64,000 nucleotides of DNA from Candidatus Obscuribacter sp. (GTDB lineage: Bacteria; Cyanobacteriota; Vampirovibrionia; Obscuribacterales; Obscuribacteraceae), in NCBI GenBank assembly GCA_021772135.1, contig JADYXQ010000185.1, forward strand, positions 1 to 64,000. The letters run 5' to 3'. The notes beneath the pieces were generated by a model. That model was not told the origin of the DNA. It did not search any database and worked only from the letters and a program-made list of their open reading frames with translations. The stretch's first letter is position 1. Every line of letters begins with the position of its first letter. Both the position numbers and the translations under genes were made by a program. This document shows, one piece after another, positions 36,485 to 45,339 of this stretch.

Positions 36485-38302
36485 TTACTTCGAAGTTTTC
36501 GGCAAATTGCGCTCTGCTTTAAAATCGGCTCCGGTTCCCGGAACATCACCAGGTGACTTAGCCGAGCGCATAGCCAACACTTGCAGCAGTGGGTTAGACT
36601 TTAAGTCACGGGCAAATTGATATTCGAGTTTTTCCATTAGAAGCGACCGTACGGCGTCGGGGCTTAAAGCCTGACCGGCGCTGGCGGTGGCAACAATCAT
36701 CTCAATATTGTTCTTCAGCTCTTGCACAAAATCTTCGGCAGGAATGCCGCGGGGCAGAATGACGCCGCGCAAGGTTACGTCAGGACCGCCCACAATTTTG
36801 CCCAGTTGATCGATGGTGACGGCGATTACTACTAATCCGTCATCAGCCAGTCTCTGCCTGTCGGCTACGATGTCTTCATCGATAAAGAAATCGCGGTTAA
36901 AATCGACCAAGAGTACTCCAGAATCAACACTGCCGGCCATCTTACCGGCGTCAGCGGTCAATTCTAGTACTTCGCCGTTGTCCATGATAAAGACATTTTC
37001 TTCCAGCACACCGCATTCAACAGCCAGTTCACCGTGACGAACGAGCATGCGATATTCGCCGTGCACGGGCATGAAAAACTTTGGTTTGCACAAATTGATC
37101 ATGAGCTTTTGCTCTTCCTGACAGCCATGCCCGCTGACATGCACGCCGGCATCACGCCCGTAAATCACTTTGGCACCACGCACACAAAGAGCGTTAATAG
37201 TGTTGGCTACCGAGCGCTCATTGCCGGGAATAGGAGTGGCTGAAATAATCACCGTATCGCCGGCATTGATTTTAATGGCGCGGTGCTCATCGTTAGCGAT
37301 ACGGGTCAAGGCCGACATGGGCTCGCCCTGACTGCCGGTGGTCAAAATCACCACTTTTTCTTTGGGTAATTGATTTACCTGATCCACCGGTACAAGCAAT
37401 CCATCCGGATAAGACATATAGCCGAGCTCGCGGGCGATACTGGCGAATGTCAGCATAGAACGGCCCAGAACCGCCACTTTGCGCTCATAATTCATGGCCG
37501 CTTGCAACACTTGCTTAACGCGATTGACGTTGCTGGCAAAAGTGGTGACAATAATTCGCCCTTTAGCGTTGGCAAACGATTCGTTGATTTTGGCCCATAC
37601 TGTGCGCTCAGAAGGTGTGAAACCTTCCCGCTCAGAATTGGTGCTGTCACTCATTAAAAGCAAAATGCCTTCTTCACTGGCAGCAGCGATACTGGCAATA
37701 TCAGACTGCTCGCCGTCCACTGGAGTGAAGTCAAATTTAAAATCACCAGTATGAAGTAGCACACCAACTGGAGTTCTAATCACAAGCGAAAAAGCGTCGG
37801 CAATAGAGTGGGTGCAGCGAATAAATTCGACATTGAAGCAACCCATCTGCACTCGCTGACGCGGCTTCACTTGCTTCAAACTGGTGCGTCCCTGCAGGCC
37901 GCCTTCAGAAAGTTTTTTTTCAAGCAAACCTAAGGCCAGTGCCGGCCCGTAAATACTCGGCAAAGTTACTTCGCGCAACAAAAATGGAATGCCGCCGATA
38001 TGGTCTTCGTGACCGTGAGTCACTGCCAGACCGCGCAGATATTGTTGATTTTGTGCCAGAAAAGAAAGATCGGGCAAGACAAGATCAACGCCGAGCATTT
38101 CTTCTGATGGAAAAGCTAAACCGGCGTCAACCAGAATGATATCTTCGCCGTAACAGATAGCCATAGTATTTTTGCCGATTTCACCAAGGCCACCCAGGGG
38201 AATTATTTTTAGAGTCTTGCTCGTAGAAAAAGCTGAAGTCGGCTTCAATTCCGGCTTTACTTCATTCAGTTTGTTTTCAGTCACCTGGGTATCCTCATTC
38301 AT
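36485..38302 (-). CDS. rnj: Ribonuclease J
   Basis: Metallo-beta-lactamase/beta-CASP RNase with 5'-3' exo- and endonuclease activity in RNA decay. About 605 residues. Landmarks: IIPLGGLGEIGKNT, the zinc motif VTHGHEDHIGG, LLHTGDFKFD, SDSTNSEREG, TTGSQGEPMSAL, SATPIPGNE, and HVSGHG with PVHGEYRML. I place the start at the ATG ending at 38302, 28 nt after the dapA stop. A GTG at 38356 would overlap dapA. The dapA-rnj order is also known in Bacillus. Confidence 0.94.
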   Translation of the reverse strand: MNEDTQVTENKLNEVKPELKPTSAFSTSKTLKIIPLGGLGEIGKNTMAICYGEDIILVDAGLAFPSEEMLGVDLVLPDLSFLAQNQQYLRGLAVTHGHEDHIGGIPFLLREVTLPSIYGPALALGLLEKKLSEGGLQGRTSLKQVKPRQRVQMGCFNVEFIRCTHSIADAFSLVIRTPVGVLLHTGDFKFDFTPVDGEQSDIASIAAASEEGILLLMSDSTNSEREGFTPSERTVWAKINESFANAKGRIIVTTFASNVNRVKQVLQAAMNYERKVAVLGRSMLTFASIARELGYMSYPDGLLVPVDQVNQLPKEKVVILTTGSQGEPMSALTRIANDEHRAIKINAGDTVIISATPIPGNERSVANTINALCVRGAKVIYGRDAGVHVSGHGCQEEQKLMINLCKPKFFMPVHGEYRMLVRHGELAVECGVLEENVFIMDNGEVLELTADAGKMAGSVDSGVLLVDFNRDFFIDEDIVADRQRLADDGLVVIAVTIDQLGKIVGGPDVTLRGVILPRGIPAEDFVQELKNNIEMIVATASAGQALSPDAVRSLLMEKLEYQFARDLKSNPLLQVLAMRSAKSPGDVPGTGADFKAERNLPKTSK

Positions 38303-38330
38303 TTCTTCATTATCTTGATCTATTTGCCGC

Positions 38331-39257
38331 CTAACCAGCCTGCAATTCTTTTTCACGTTTCTCTAAACTATAGTTTTTCAGCACTTCATCTAAATCGGCT
38401 TTCTGTGCGCTATCCAGTGGGATGAGCGGTAAGCGCAAGTAAGACTGGCAGAGGCCCATTTTAGCCAGCGCGTACTTGACGCAAGTAGGATTTGGCGCAG
38501 TAAACAGACCTTTGAACATGGCCATGCACTGATAGTGAATCGCTCTTGCTTGATCCGGCTTACCGTCAAAGTGGGCCGTCTGCATGGCCATAATTTCTCT
38601 ACCAAGCACATGGCTGGCCACTGAAATCACACCGGAAGCACCCACCGACAGAAAGGGCAATGTCAAATTGTCGTCACCGGAATAAATATTGAAATCAGGT
38701 CTGGCAGCGGCAGCAATGTCTGAAGCTTGTTCAACGTTACCGGTTGAATCTTTTAGAGCGTGAATGGTTTTGTGGCTGTGGCTTAAGGCAATCATGGTTT
38801 CGGCAGCAATATTGATGCCTGTGCGACCGGGAATATTGTAGACAATCAGAGGCAGACTGGAAGCGTCGGCAATCACGCCAAAATGAGCGAGTAAGCCGGC
38901 CTGACTGGGTTTGTTGTAGTAGGGCGCCACCACCAGCGCACCATCGGCTCCGAGGGCAGCAGCGCTTTCGGTGGCTTTAATAGACTTGCTAGTAACGTTA
39001 GAGCCGGTGCCCATAATAATCTTGATACGCTTATTATTTACGGCGATGACGGCCTTGAGCAATTCTTCTTTTTCATGATCATCGAGGGTGGGACTCTCGC
39101 CGGTGGTGCCGTTCACGACTATGGCAGTGGTGCCGGTGGCGATTAAATGCTCGACAATTGATGCTACTGCCTTGAAATCAATTTTGAGCTCTTCGTCAAA
39201 AGGCGTGACCATAGCCGTCACCAGGCGACCAAACAACCGCGCATCGGTGCTAATCAT
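38331..39257 (-). CDS. dapA: 4-hydroxy-tetrahydrodipicolinate synthase (DapA)
   Basis: Condenses pyruvate with aspartate semialdehyde in lysine/diaminopimelate synthesis. 308 residues. TIM-barrel landmarks: VTAMVTPFDEE, VNGTTGESPTL, APYYNKPSQ, YNIPGRTGI, the Schiff-base Lys in HALKDSTGN, and YSGDDNLTLP. It follows dapB by 45 nt and precedes RNase J on the same strand. Confidence 0.96.
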   Translation of the reverse strand: MISTDARLFGRLVTAMVTPFDEELKIDFKAVASIVEHLIATGTTAIVVNGTTGESPTLDDHEKEELLKAVIAVNNKRIKIIMGTGSNVTSKSIKATESAAALGADGALVVAPYYNKPSQAGLLAHFGVIADASSLPLIVYNIPGRTGINIAAETMIALSHSHKTIHALKDSTGNVEQASDIAAAARPDFNIYSGDDNLTLPFLSVGASGVISVASHVLGREIMAMQTAHFDGKPDQARAIHYQCMAMFKGLFTAPNPTCVKYALAKMGLCQSYLRLPLIPLDSAQKADLDEVLKNYSLEKREKELQAG

Positions 39258-39302
39258 TTAAAGACGTCTCCTTGCTTGTGTTCACTCTGGCGGCAGCTGC
39301 GA

Positions 39303-40151
39303 TCATAATTTTAGAATTGTCTCCAGGCCTATTTTCAGTTCTGAAAGATTGATTACCGCTTTAACAGAAAGAGCTATGCCTTTGAGAAAACAATTGGTGT
39401 TGAAGCTGTCGTGACGAATTGTCAAAAGCTCACCGTCACTGCCGAAGATAACGTCTTGATGAGAGATCAGCCCTGGCAATCGCAAAGAATGCACCCTTAC
39501 TCCTGAGCTGTGTTCAGCGCCCCTGGCATGAGGCAAGAGCTCGTGCTCTTTGATTTCATTAACATTGAATTTTTTGTTGTTGGCGCCCATTTTACTCAAG
39601 GTGTGCATGGCGGTGCCTGATGGAGCATCGACTTTTTTAGTGTGATGCATCTCGACAATTTCGGCATTACCGTAAAATTTACTTGCCTGCCTGGCAAATT
39701 CCATCATTAAAACCGCACCGATAGAGAAGTTCGGTATTATCATGGCACCAAGATTTTTCTCGGAAGCCAGCACGGCTAATTGCTGAATTTGATCTTTACT
39801 GAGACCGGAGGTGCCAATAACTGGTCTTATGCCGTTTTCCAATGCCATCTTAGCGCACTCAAAAGAGGCGTCTGCCACCATAAAATCGAGAATGACGTCT
39901 GGTTTGCCCAACTCCAGCATCGACTCAAAAGACTGGCAGACAGGCAATCCGACATGACTGTTATCAGCAGTAACATCGGTCAGCTCACTGACGTCACAGC
40001 CAATATATTTGGCACCGGCTCTCCCGAACGCACCTACCAGCTCAAAGGCACCATCGGTTAAGATCGGCGTTAAACTGGCACGACCCATGCGGCCGTTAAC
40101 CCCGGCTATGGCTACTTTAATGCGCTCCGTCATGCGATTAATTTCTTGCAT
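39303..40151 (-). CDS. dapB: 4-hydroxy-tetrahydrodipicolinate reductase (DapB)
   Basis: NAD(P)H-dependent second enzyme of the diaminopimelate branch. 282 residues. The dinucleotide motif AIAGVNGRMGRA is at the N-terminus; GTSGLSKDQ, NFSIGAVLMMEFA and the signature MHHTKKVDAPSGTAM follow. The start may be this ATG or one six codons later (40133), which sits closer to the family N-terminus. It follows dut by 18 nt. Confidence 0.95.
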   Translation of the reverse strand: MQEINRMTERIKVAIAGVNGRMGRASLTPILTDGAFELVGAFGRAGAKYIGCDVSELTDVTADNSHVGLPVCQSFESMLELGKPDVILDFMVADASFECAKMALENGIRPVIGTSGLSKDQIQQLAVLASEKNLGAMIIPNFSIGAVLMMEFARQASKFYGNAEIVEMHHTKKVDAPSGTAMHTLSKMGANNKKFNVNEIKEHELLPHARGAEHSSGVRVHSLRLPGLISHQDVIFGSDGELLTIRHDSFNTNCFLKGIALSVKAVINLSELKIGLETILKL

Positions 40152-40169
40152 TTATTTAAGTCTCAGCTT

Positions 40170-40649
40170 TTAGGTCAGCCGACCGGTAGAGCCGAATCCG
40201 CCGGCACCGCGCTCAGCACTATCGGTTAATTCCTCAACCTCTAAAATTTCTACCCGTGGCACCGGAGTAATCAAAAGCTGAGCTATTCTTTCGCCTGGTT
40301 CAAAAGTGTAGGCTTTGTCGCCGTGATTAATAACGAGCACTTGCACTTCGCCGCGATAGTCACTGTCTATGGTGCCGACACAATTAGTCAGACTGATACC
40401 GGCTTTGTCTGCCAGACCTGACCGTGGTCTGACTTGACCTTCATAACCAGGTGGAATTTCAACAATGATGCCGATAGGAATGCGGCAACGTTCGCCTGGC
40501 TGCAGAATAACCGCCTCGACCAGAGCATTGGTCAAATCGAGACCAGCAGAGCCGGCAGTAGCGTATTTGGGCAATGCTTTGCAGTGCGGCAAACGCTTAA
40601 CTTTCAGGGTGACAGTGCCGGTTTTTTCTTCGGTTACGGTTGCTGACAT
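40170..40649 (-). CDS. dut: Deoxyuridine 5'-triphosphate nucleotidohydrolase (dUTPase)
   Basis: Hydrolyses dUTP to dUMP, preventing uracil incorporation into DNA. 159 residues with all five trimeric dUTPase motifs in order: GSAGLDL, RPRSGLADKAGI, NCVGTIDSDYRGE with the catalytic Asp, FEPGERIAQLLI and the C-terminal RGAGGFGSTGR. It lies between the M16 peptidase gene (32 nt) and dapB (18 nt). Confidence 0.96.
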   Translation of the reverse strand: MSATVTEEKTGTVTLKVKRLPHCKALPKYATAGSAGLDLTNALVEAVILQPGERCRIPIGIIVEIPPGYEGQVRPRSGLADKAGISLTNCVGTIDSDYRGEVQVLVINHGDKAYTFEPGERIAQLLITPVPRVEILEVEELTDSAERGAGGFGSTGRLT

Positions 40650-40681
40650 AATTTCTCCAATAAAATGAGACTCAAGTGAAT

Positions 40682-41935
40682 TTAAGTGAGATTTAACTGA
40701 TAGCTTTCTGCTAGTTCTTCTTTCGGCCCAACCACCACAAGCGAGAGTGATTCTTTGTTGAAGAGGAAATTAGCAAGCTCCATAACCGCTTCATTAGTCA
40801 CACCTTCAATGTCGGAGCGTGACTCTTCTAGAGGCACGATGCGATTGTAATGCATCAAATCAGAGGCATTGTTGGTGCTTCTGGCACTCATTGATTCTAA
40901 GTCCATGAGCAGATCGCTGCGCAGTTGAGTTTTGGCGCGTTTAATTTCAGTGGCAGTAAAACCTTCCGTTTTTACTCGCTCCAACTCCAGTACAATCAGC
41001 TCTAAAACAGTTGCAGTGTTCTCTGGAGTCATGGCGGCGTAAATAGCAAACTGACCGCAATTGCGGTAGCAATGCTGCATGCTGGCCACGGTGTAAACCA
41101 GCCCGCGCCGCTCGCGAATTTCTCTAAACAAACGTGAAGACGCGGAAGCAGCCAGGTTTAAATCGAGCACTTGCATGGCGTCAATGCGTTTGTCGCTGTG
41201 ACTTAAGCTGGGTAAAGTGAGCATCAACTGTGCCTGCTCAATACCTTTGTCACGCACAATATTAAAAACACGAGGCTGAGGCGTGGGCGGTTTAGGCCCC
41301 TGACCGGGAGACAACTTACCGAGCTCGGCTGACAGCCAGGCGATAGTGGCTTCTTCGTCAAAGTTGCCGGCGATAGATATAACCATGCGCTCAGGGCGAT
41401 AAAAGCGCTGATAATGCTCATAAATCATTTGTTGATTGATACCATGGACAGTATCAACGGTGCCGATGATCGGATAGCTGTGGGCGTAGCCTTTCCACAA
41501 ATTCAGATATGCCAGCTCTTGGGCTACATCGGCCGAATCGTCTTCATACATCTGCATTTCGTCGAGAATTACTTGTTTCTCGAGGGTGAGATCCATGACG
41601 TCGAACCTTGGCGAGGTCACCATGTCGATCATGATATCGAGGGCCACAGGCAAATGTTCACCGAGTACGTGACCATAAATTTTGGTCAACTCTTTTGAAG
41701 TAGAGGCACCAAGCATGCCGCCCACATCTTCAATATCTTCGGCAATTTGCTCAGCCGAGCGCTTTTCACTGCCCTTAAACAACATATGCTCAATACAATG
41801 GGAGACGCCATTGTTCAAAGCCGTTTCGTAGGCAGAGCCAACTTCTATCCAGAGGTCAATGGCAGCCGAATAAACCGACTCCACGACCTCGGTCACTATT
41901 CTTGCCCCGTTTGGGAGCGTGGTAGTCCGAATCAT
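40682..41935 (-). CDS. M16-family zinc peptidase (YmxG/PqqL-like)
   Basis: 417 residues, single M16 peptidase half-unit pair. The inverted zinc motif is His46-Cys-Ile-Glu49-His50 (VSHCIEHMLFKGS), with the third ligand Glu126 in VILDEMQMYEDD. ERRGLVYTV and the C-terminal RSDIEGVTNE region match processing-peptidase-like proteins. Related genes next to dapA occur in Bacillus (ymxG/mlpA). Head of the M16-dut-dapB-dapA-rnj-mnmH unit, 41 nt downstream of a TPR gene. Its 5' end is duplicated at 42828-43190. Confidence 0.93.
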   Translation of the reverse strand: MIRTTTLPNGARIVTEVVESVYSAAIDLWIEVGSAYETALNNGVSHCIEHMLFKGSEKRSAEQIAEDIEDVGGMLGASTSKELTKIYGHVLGEHLPVALDIMIDMVTSPRFDVMDLTLEKQVILDEMQMYEDDSADVAQELAYLNLWKGYAHSYPIIGTVDTVHGINQQMIYEHYQRFYRPERMVISIAGNFDEEATIAWLSAELGKLSPGQGPKPPTPQPRVFNIVRDKGIEQAQLMLTLPSLSHSDKRIDAMQVLDLNLAASASSRLFREIRERRGLVYTVASMQHCYRNCGQFAIYAAMTPENTATVLELIVLELERVKTEGFTATEIKRAKTQLRSDLLMDLESMSARSTNNASDLMHYNRIVPLEESRSDIEGVTNEAVMELANFLFNKESLSLVVVGPKEELAESYQLNLT

Positions 41936-41976
41936 CGTGTTTGCATGAAGGAAAGGACCATTCTAGCATTTATTGG

Positions 41977-42798
41977 CTAATTGCCTGAAAAATGCTTCTC
42001 TTTGGTGCGAAAAGGGCTTTCGTTGAAAATTTCTCTTTCAATTTTGCCGATGGCGGCCCTGTCCTGCTCTGCCAGAACGGTTTTGTGAAGCTTCTCAAAA
42101 CACTTGGCTCGGCGGGCTAAATAATCAATGAGATGATTGCATTCGGAGTAGACAGCGCGGCTCTCCCTGTCGATTCTAGCCATTATCGCGGTCTGATTCT
42201 TGACCAGATAGTTGTAATCAAGCAGAGCCTCCTGCGGCTGCCCAAGGGCTTCCAGTGCCAGTGCACGGTGTTTCCGCCCATCATTGACCTTGCCGGAAAG
42301 TATGATTTGTTCAGAATACTTAAGCGCTGCCTGGTGATCGCCTATGGCGCGCGAGCAATCTGATAGTTCAGTCAACAGGTAAGGAATGCCCATTTTGCGA
42401 GCGGCAATAAAACAAGGGATAGCCTCTTTGAATTGCTTTGTCACCTGATAGACCTTGCCTAGCTGGAGGTTGGCATTAACCACCACCGACGGTTTTTTAG
42501 AATGTAAGAGGTTCTTATAGTCAGCGATGCACTCCTGGATACGATTTTCGTGGTGGTAACATTCAGCACGCTCCATGCGTACCTGAGCGTTGGCAGGGTC
42601 GAGCAAAAGCGCTTCTGTGTATAGGGTAATGGCTTCGTCGTCGGCAAATGTCTTGCGGTGCAAACGGGCGGCGTCACGCAATTTTTGTACTTTTTGTACT
42701 TTTTGTGATTTATCAGAGCAATGTGCAGGGAGGCCGGCTAAGCCAATGATAGCTATACAAATTGCCACAATTCGCTGGCAGATTTTAGAGACAATCAT
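41977..42798 (-). CDS. Small exported TPR protein
   Basis: 273 residues with a hydrophobic N-terminus (about 6-25, then Ala-His-Cys) that could be a signal peptide. The following KVQKVQKLRDAARLHRKT is charged. TPR-like pairs run through about 45-200 (ADDEAITLYTEALLLDPANA, then AQVRMERAECYHHENRIQEC). It precedes the M16 gene in the same direction. Its last 85 bp and the spacer to the M16 gene are present again at about 43105-43190, as part of a partial duplication. Confidence 0.75.
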   Translation of the reverse strand: MIVSKICQRIVAICIAIIGLAGLPAHCSDKSQKVQKVQKLRDAARLHRKTFADDEAITLYTEALLLDPANAQVRMERAECYHHENRIQECIADYKNLLHSKKPSVVVNANLQLGKVYQVTKQFKEAIPCFIAARKMGIPYLLTELSDCSRAIGDHQAALKYSEQIILSGKVNDGRKHRALALEALGQPQEALLDYNYLVKNQTAIMARIDRESRAVYSECNHLIDYLARRAKCFEKLHKTVLAEQDRAAIGKIEREIFNESPFRTKEKHFSGN

Positions 42799-42827
42799 GG
42801 ATACTCCCGGAAATACCGGAAATAGAA

Positions 42828-43190
42828 TTAACGATGACAGAGTTCATAAATCACTTGCCGCTTGATACCATACACAGTATCAAATTCCGAGCGCTTTTCG
42901 CTGCCTTTGAACAACATGTGCTCAATACAATGGGAGACGCCATTGTTCAAAGCCGTTTCGTAGGCTGAGCCAACTTCTATCCAGAGGTCAATGGCAGCCG
43001 AATAGACCAAATCCACGACCTCGGTCACTATTCTTGCCCCGTTAGGGAGAGTTGTGGTCCGAATCATCGCATTTGCATGAAGGAAAGAACTATTCTAGCA
43101 TTTATTGGCTATTTGCCTGAAAATGCTTCTCCTCTGTGCGAAAAGGGCCTTCGTTGAAATTTCTTTTTCAAATTTGCCGATGGCGACCCG
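42828..43190 (-). pseudogene. Decayed partial duplicate of the M16 peptidase/TPR junction
   Basis: 42887-43190 repeats 41755-42061 nearly base for base (small substitutions and 1 nt indels): the M16 start through HCIEHMLFKGSEKRS, the intergenic spacer, and the 3' end of the TPR gene. 42843-42884 repeats another, non-adjacent part of the M16 gene (around 41418-41457), so about 300 bp between the two blocks has been deleted. The junction keeps frame, leaving a 79-codon ORF (42828-43067) that contains the HCIEH motif but lacks the third ligand and most of the fold, so no activity is expected. Remnant of a tandem duplication. Confidence 0.85.
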
Positions 43191-43375
43191 TCACTGGCAA
43201 ATTAGGGCAATAATACTGAAGCGCAAGCGCCTAAAGAGCAACAGGGTGAGCATTGCAACAACTCTGGCATTGTAAAGTATTCAAGCAGAAACTCACTCCT
43301 AGAGGTGACCAATAACCTGGACACTTCAAGTTAATAAACCAGGCTTAATTGCAGCGTCTAATCACTTCAACTAAA

Positions 43376-44272
43376 ATGAGGTCTATAGGCCGCTTAATGC
43401 AGCGCTCACAGCCTGACTATGGAGCAGAGACCTTGCAAATTGCCCTGGGCATTGTTACTTATAATAATCAACACTATCAATTAGAGCAGTTGCTCAGTTC
43501 GATAGCCCTTTGCGCCAGAGAGCTTGGAGACAAAGTTGCACTTAAATGTCTTGTGGTAGACAACGGTGCCGATAGTAGTGACCTCTTTGAGCACAAAAAG
43601 TATCCAGATTTTTCCATTCAACATCTGACTAGCCAAGGAAATGTTGGATTTGGCGCCGGAATGAACCGGCTGATGGATGTCGCATTTAGAGAATTAAATT
43701 GCCACCACTTTATTTGCGTTAATCCAGATGGCGTCTTTCATCGAAAAGCAATATTGCGGATGTTGCATATGCAAAATAGCTTTGCTTCATGTTTGCTTGA
43801 GGCAAAACAGTTTCCAGAAGAACACCCTAAGCAATATGACCCTGAAAATTTTGACTCACCTTGGTTGAGCGGTGCTTGCCTGATGATTCCGGCAGAGATT
43901 TATAAAAGCATTGGCGGCTTTGATGATCGGTTCTTTATGTACATGGAAGATGTTGATCTCTCCTGGAGAGCGCGCTGCGCCGGATTCAAAACGAAAATTT
44001 GTACAGACGCGTATTTTGGCCATCAAGTTCTAGGCCGAGATTTCTCTGCCAGAACTGAAAAAACCATATTCATTTCTGCCCGTGCACTAGCCGCTAAGTG
44101 GCATGAAGAACCATTTCGGCTCTGGTGCGAAGAACAATTAACTGAGCGAAAATTGGTCGAAAAGGTCGAAGCAATTCCAGCACTCCTGAATAATTTTGAA
44201 TTACCGTCGAATGCAAAAAGCGTGGTTGATTTTGAGCATTACTTTACTTTCTCTCAGGCGCGGTGGGAGTGA
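43376..44272 (+). CDS. Family 2 glycosyltransferase (rhamnosyltransferase-like)
   Basis: About 298 residues. GT2 signatures: LGIVTYNNQHYQLEQLL at the N-terminus, VVDNGADSSD, GNVGFGAGMN, NPDG, and the acceptor-side block LSGACLMIPAEIYKSIGGFD with FFMYMEDVDLSWRAR. This profile is typical of O-antigen/rhamnan transferases. The start is uncertain: ATG at 43376 is chosen, with TTG 43349 and ATG 43397 as alternatives and no good ribosome site at any. First of three plus-strand glycan genes. Confidence 0.85.
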   Translation: MRSIGRLMQRSQPDYGAETLQIALGIVTYNNQHYQLEQLLSSIALCARELGDKVALKCLVVDNGADSSDLFEHKKYPDFSIQHLTSQGNVGFGAGMNRLMDVAFRELNCHHFICVNPDGVFHRKAILRMLHMQNSFASCLLEAKQFPEEHPKQYDPENFDSPWLSGACLMIPAEIYKSIGGFDDRFFMYMEDVDLSWRARCAGFKTKICTDAYFGHQVLGRDFSARTEKTIFISARALAAKWHEEPFRLWCEEQLTERKLVEKVEAIPALLNNFELPSNAKSVVDFEHYFTFSQARWE

Positions 44273-45309
44273 TGAACGGGAATCGCATTTCGGTAGTGAT
44301 CCGCTTTCATAGTCTCGCGGCTCTGGAACAACTTGAACAGTGCCTTTTTTCAGTATGTTTGCAAAATACTGAAGATATAGAAATAATCGTGGTTGTGAAA
44401 AACTTCGATCAGGCGCAAAAATCTATTGTCGAAGAAGTGTGCCTCGGCCAACCCTGGCTCTTCGCGCCCATAGTTAAAATTGTAGACTGTAACGCGACTG
44501 ACGACCACGACACGCGCGCCGAGGCTCTTAACGTTGGCATAACATCTGCATCTGGCCGCTACATAGCCTTTCTTGATTACGATGACGTGCTCTATCATCA
44601 GTGTTATGAAACTCTGAAGAAACTTTTGCAAGAGTCAAAAGCAATATTGTCTTTCGGTAGAACGAGACTAGCTGTGATGGAAACAATAGGAGACAAGCCA
44701 TACGTTATCTCCAAAAAGAAATGGTTTTTCTGGGGCGACAGCCGGCGTGATTTATGGAAAGGAAATTTCATTGTCATACACTCTTACATGATTGATAAAG
44801 AGCGCCTGCCGATACCACTTTTGGTCGACACAACTTTCACCCGTCTGGAAGATTATGCGCTGCTTCTAAGACTTTCGGTCGAGGGAGATTTTGCCAAGAC
44901 TGAAGACGCCGTATGTGAGTATAGAATTCCGCTAGGACACGAACTGGCTGAAGAAGCGTTTGGTTTTGATCGCAGCAGCGATTATGAGCAGAGTCACGAA
45001 AGCGTTATTTGGAATATGAATACAGATAAGCTCGCCACTTTACGTGAGAGCTTGCGAGTAAATATGTCACTGGAACAGTTCAGTGAACTTATGGATGAAC
45101 TGGCTGATTTAAAGAAAGAACGTAAGTGGCTCAAAGAACAACTAGAGCACTCTGAGCAGGTCTGGTCAAAGCATCTGGAAGAAGCTGAGCTTTTGAGTTT
45201 CAGGCTTCTTCGCAGCGGGCACGCGGCTGTATCTAAGCCCGGTTTGCTTAAAGAGACAGTAAAGACCGTTCGTACTTTTAGAAAACTCTTTAAGCCACGA
45301 AATAAATAA
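44272..45309 (+). CDS. Family 2 glycosyltransferase with C-terminal coiled coil
   Basis: 345 residues. The N-terminal GT2 domain (ISVVIRFHSLAALEQLEQCL, EIIVVVKNF, ALNVGITSASGRYIAFLDYDD with the metal-binding DYDD, and later RLEDYALLLRLS) is followed by a coiled coil at about 268-310 (MDELADLKKERKWLKEQLEH) and a basic tail. The ATG overlaps the preceding stop (TGATG), so translation is coupled to the upstream transferase. Donor and acceptor unknown. Confidence 0.82.
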   Translation: MNGNRISVVIRFHSLAALEQLEQCLFSVCLQNTEDIEIIVVVKNFDQAQKSIVEEVCLGQPWLFAPIVKIVDCNATDDHDTRAEALNVGITSASGRYIAFLDYDDVLYHQCYETLKKLLQESKAILSFGRTRLAVMETIGDKPYVISKKKWFFWGDSRRDLWKGNFIVIHSYMIDKERLPIPLLVDTTFTRLEDYALLLRLSVEGDFAKTEDAVCEYRIPLGHELAEEAFGFDRSSDYEQSHESVIWNMNTDKLATLRESLRVNMSLEQFSELMDELADLKKERKWLKEQLEHSEQVWSKHLEEAELLSFRLLRSGHAAVSKPGLLKETVKTVRTFRKLFKPRNK

Positions 45310-45339
45310 GAGCACTGAGGAACTGAGAGCGATGTGCAA

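Noticed and set aside
41414-41698. 94-codon plus-strand ORF within the M16 peptidase gene
   Set aside because: Antisense to an intact gene with all catalytic residues.
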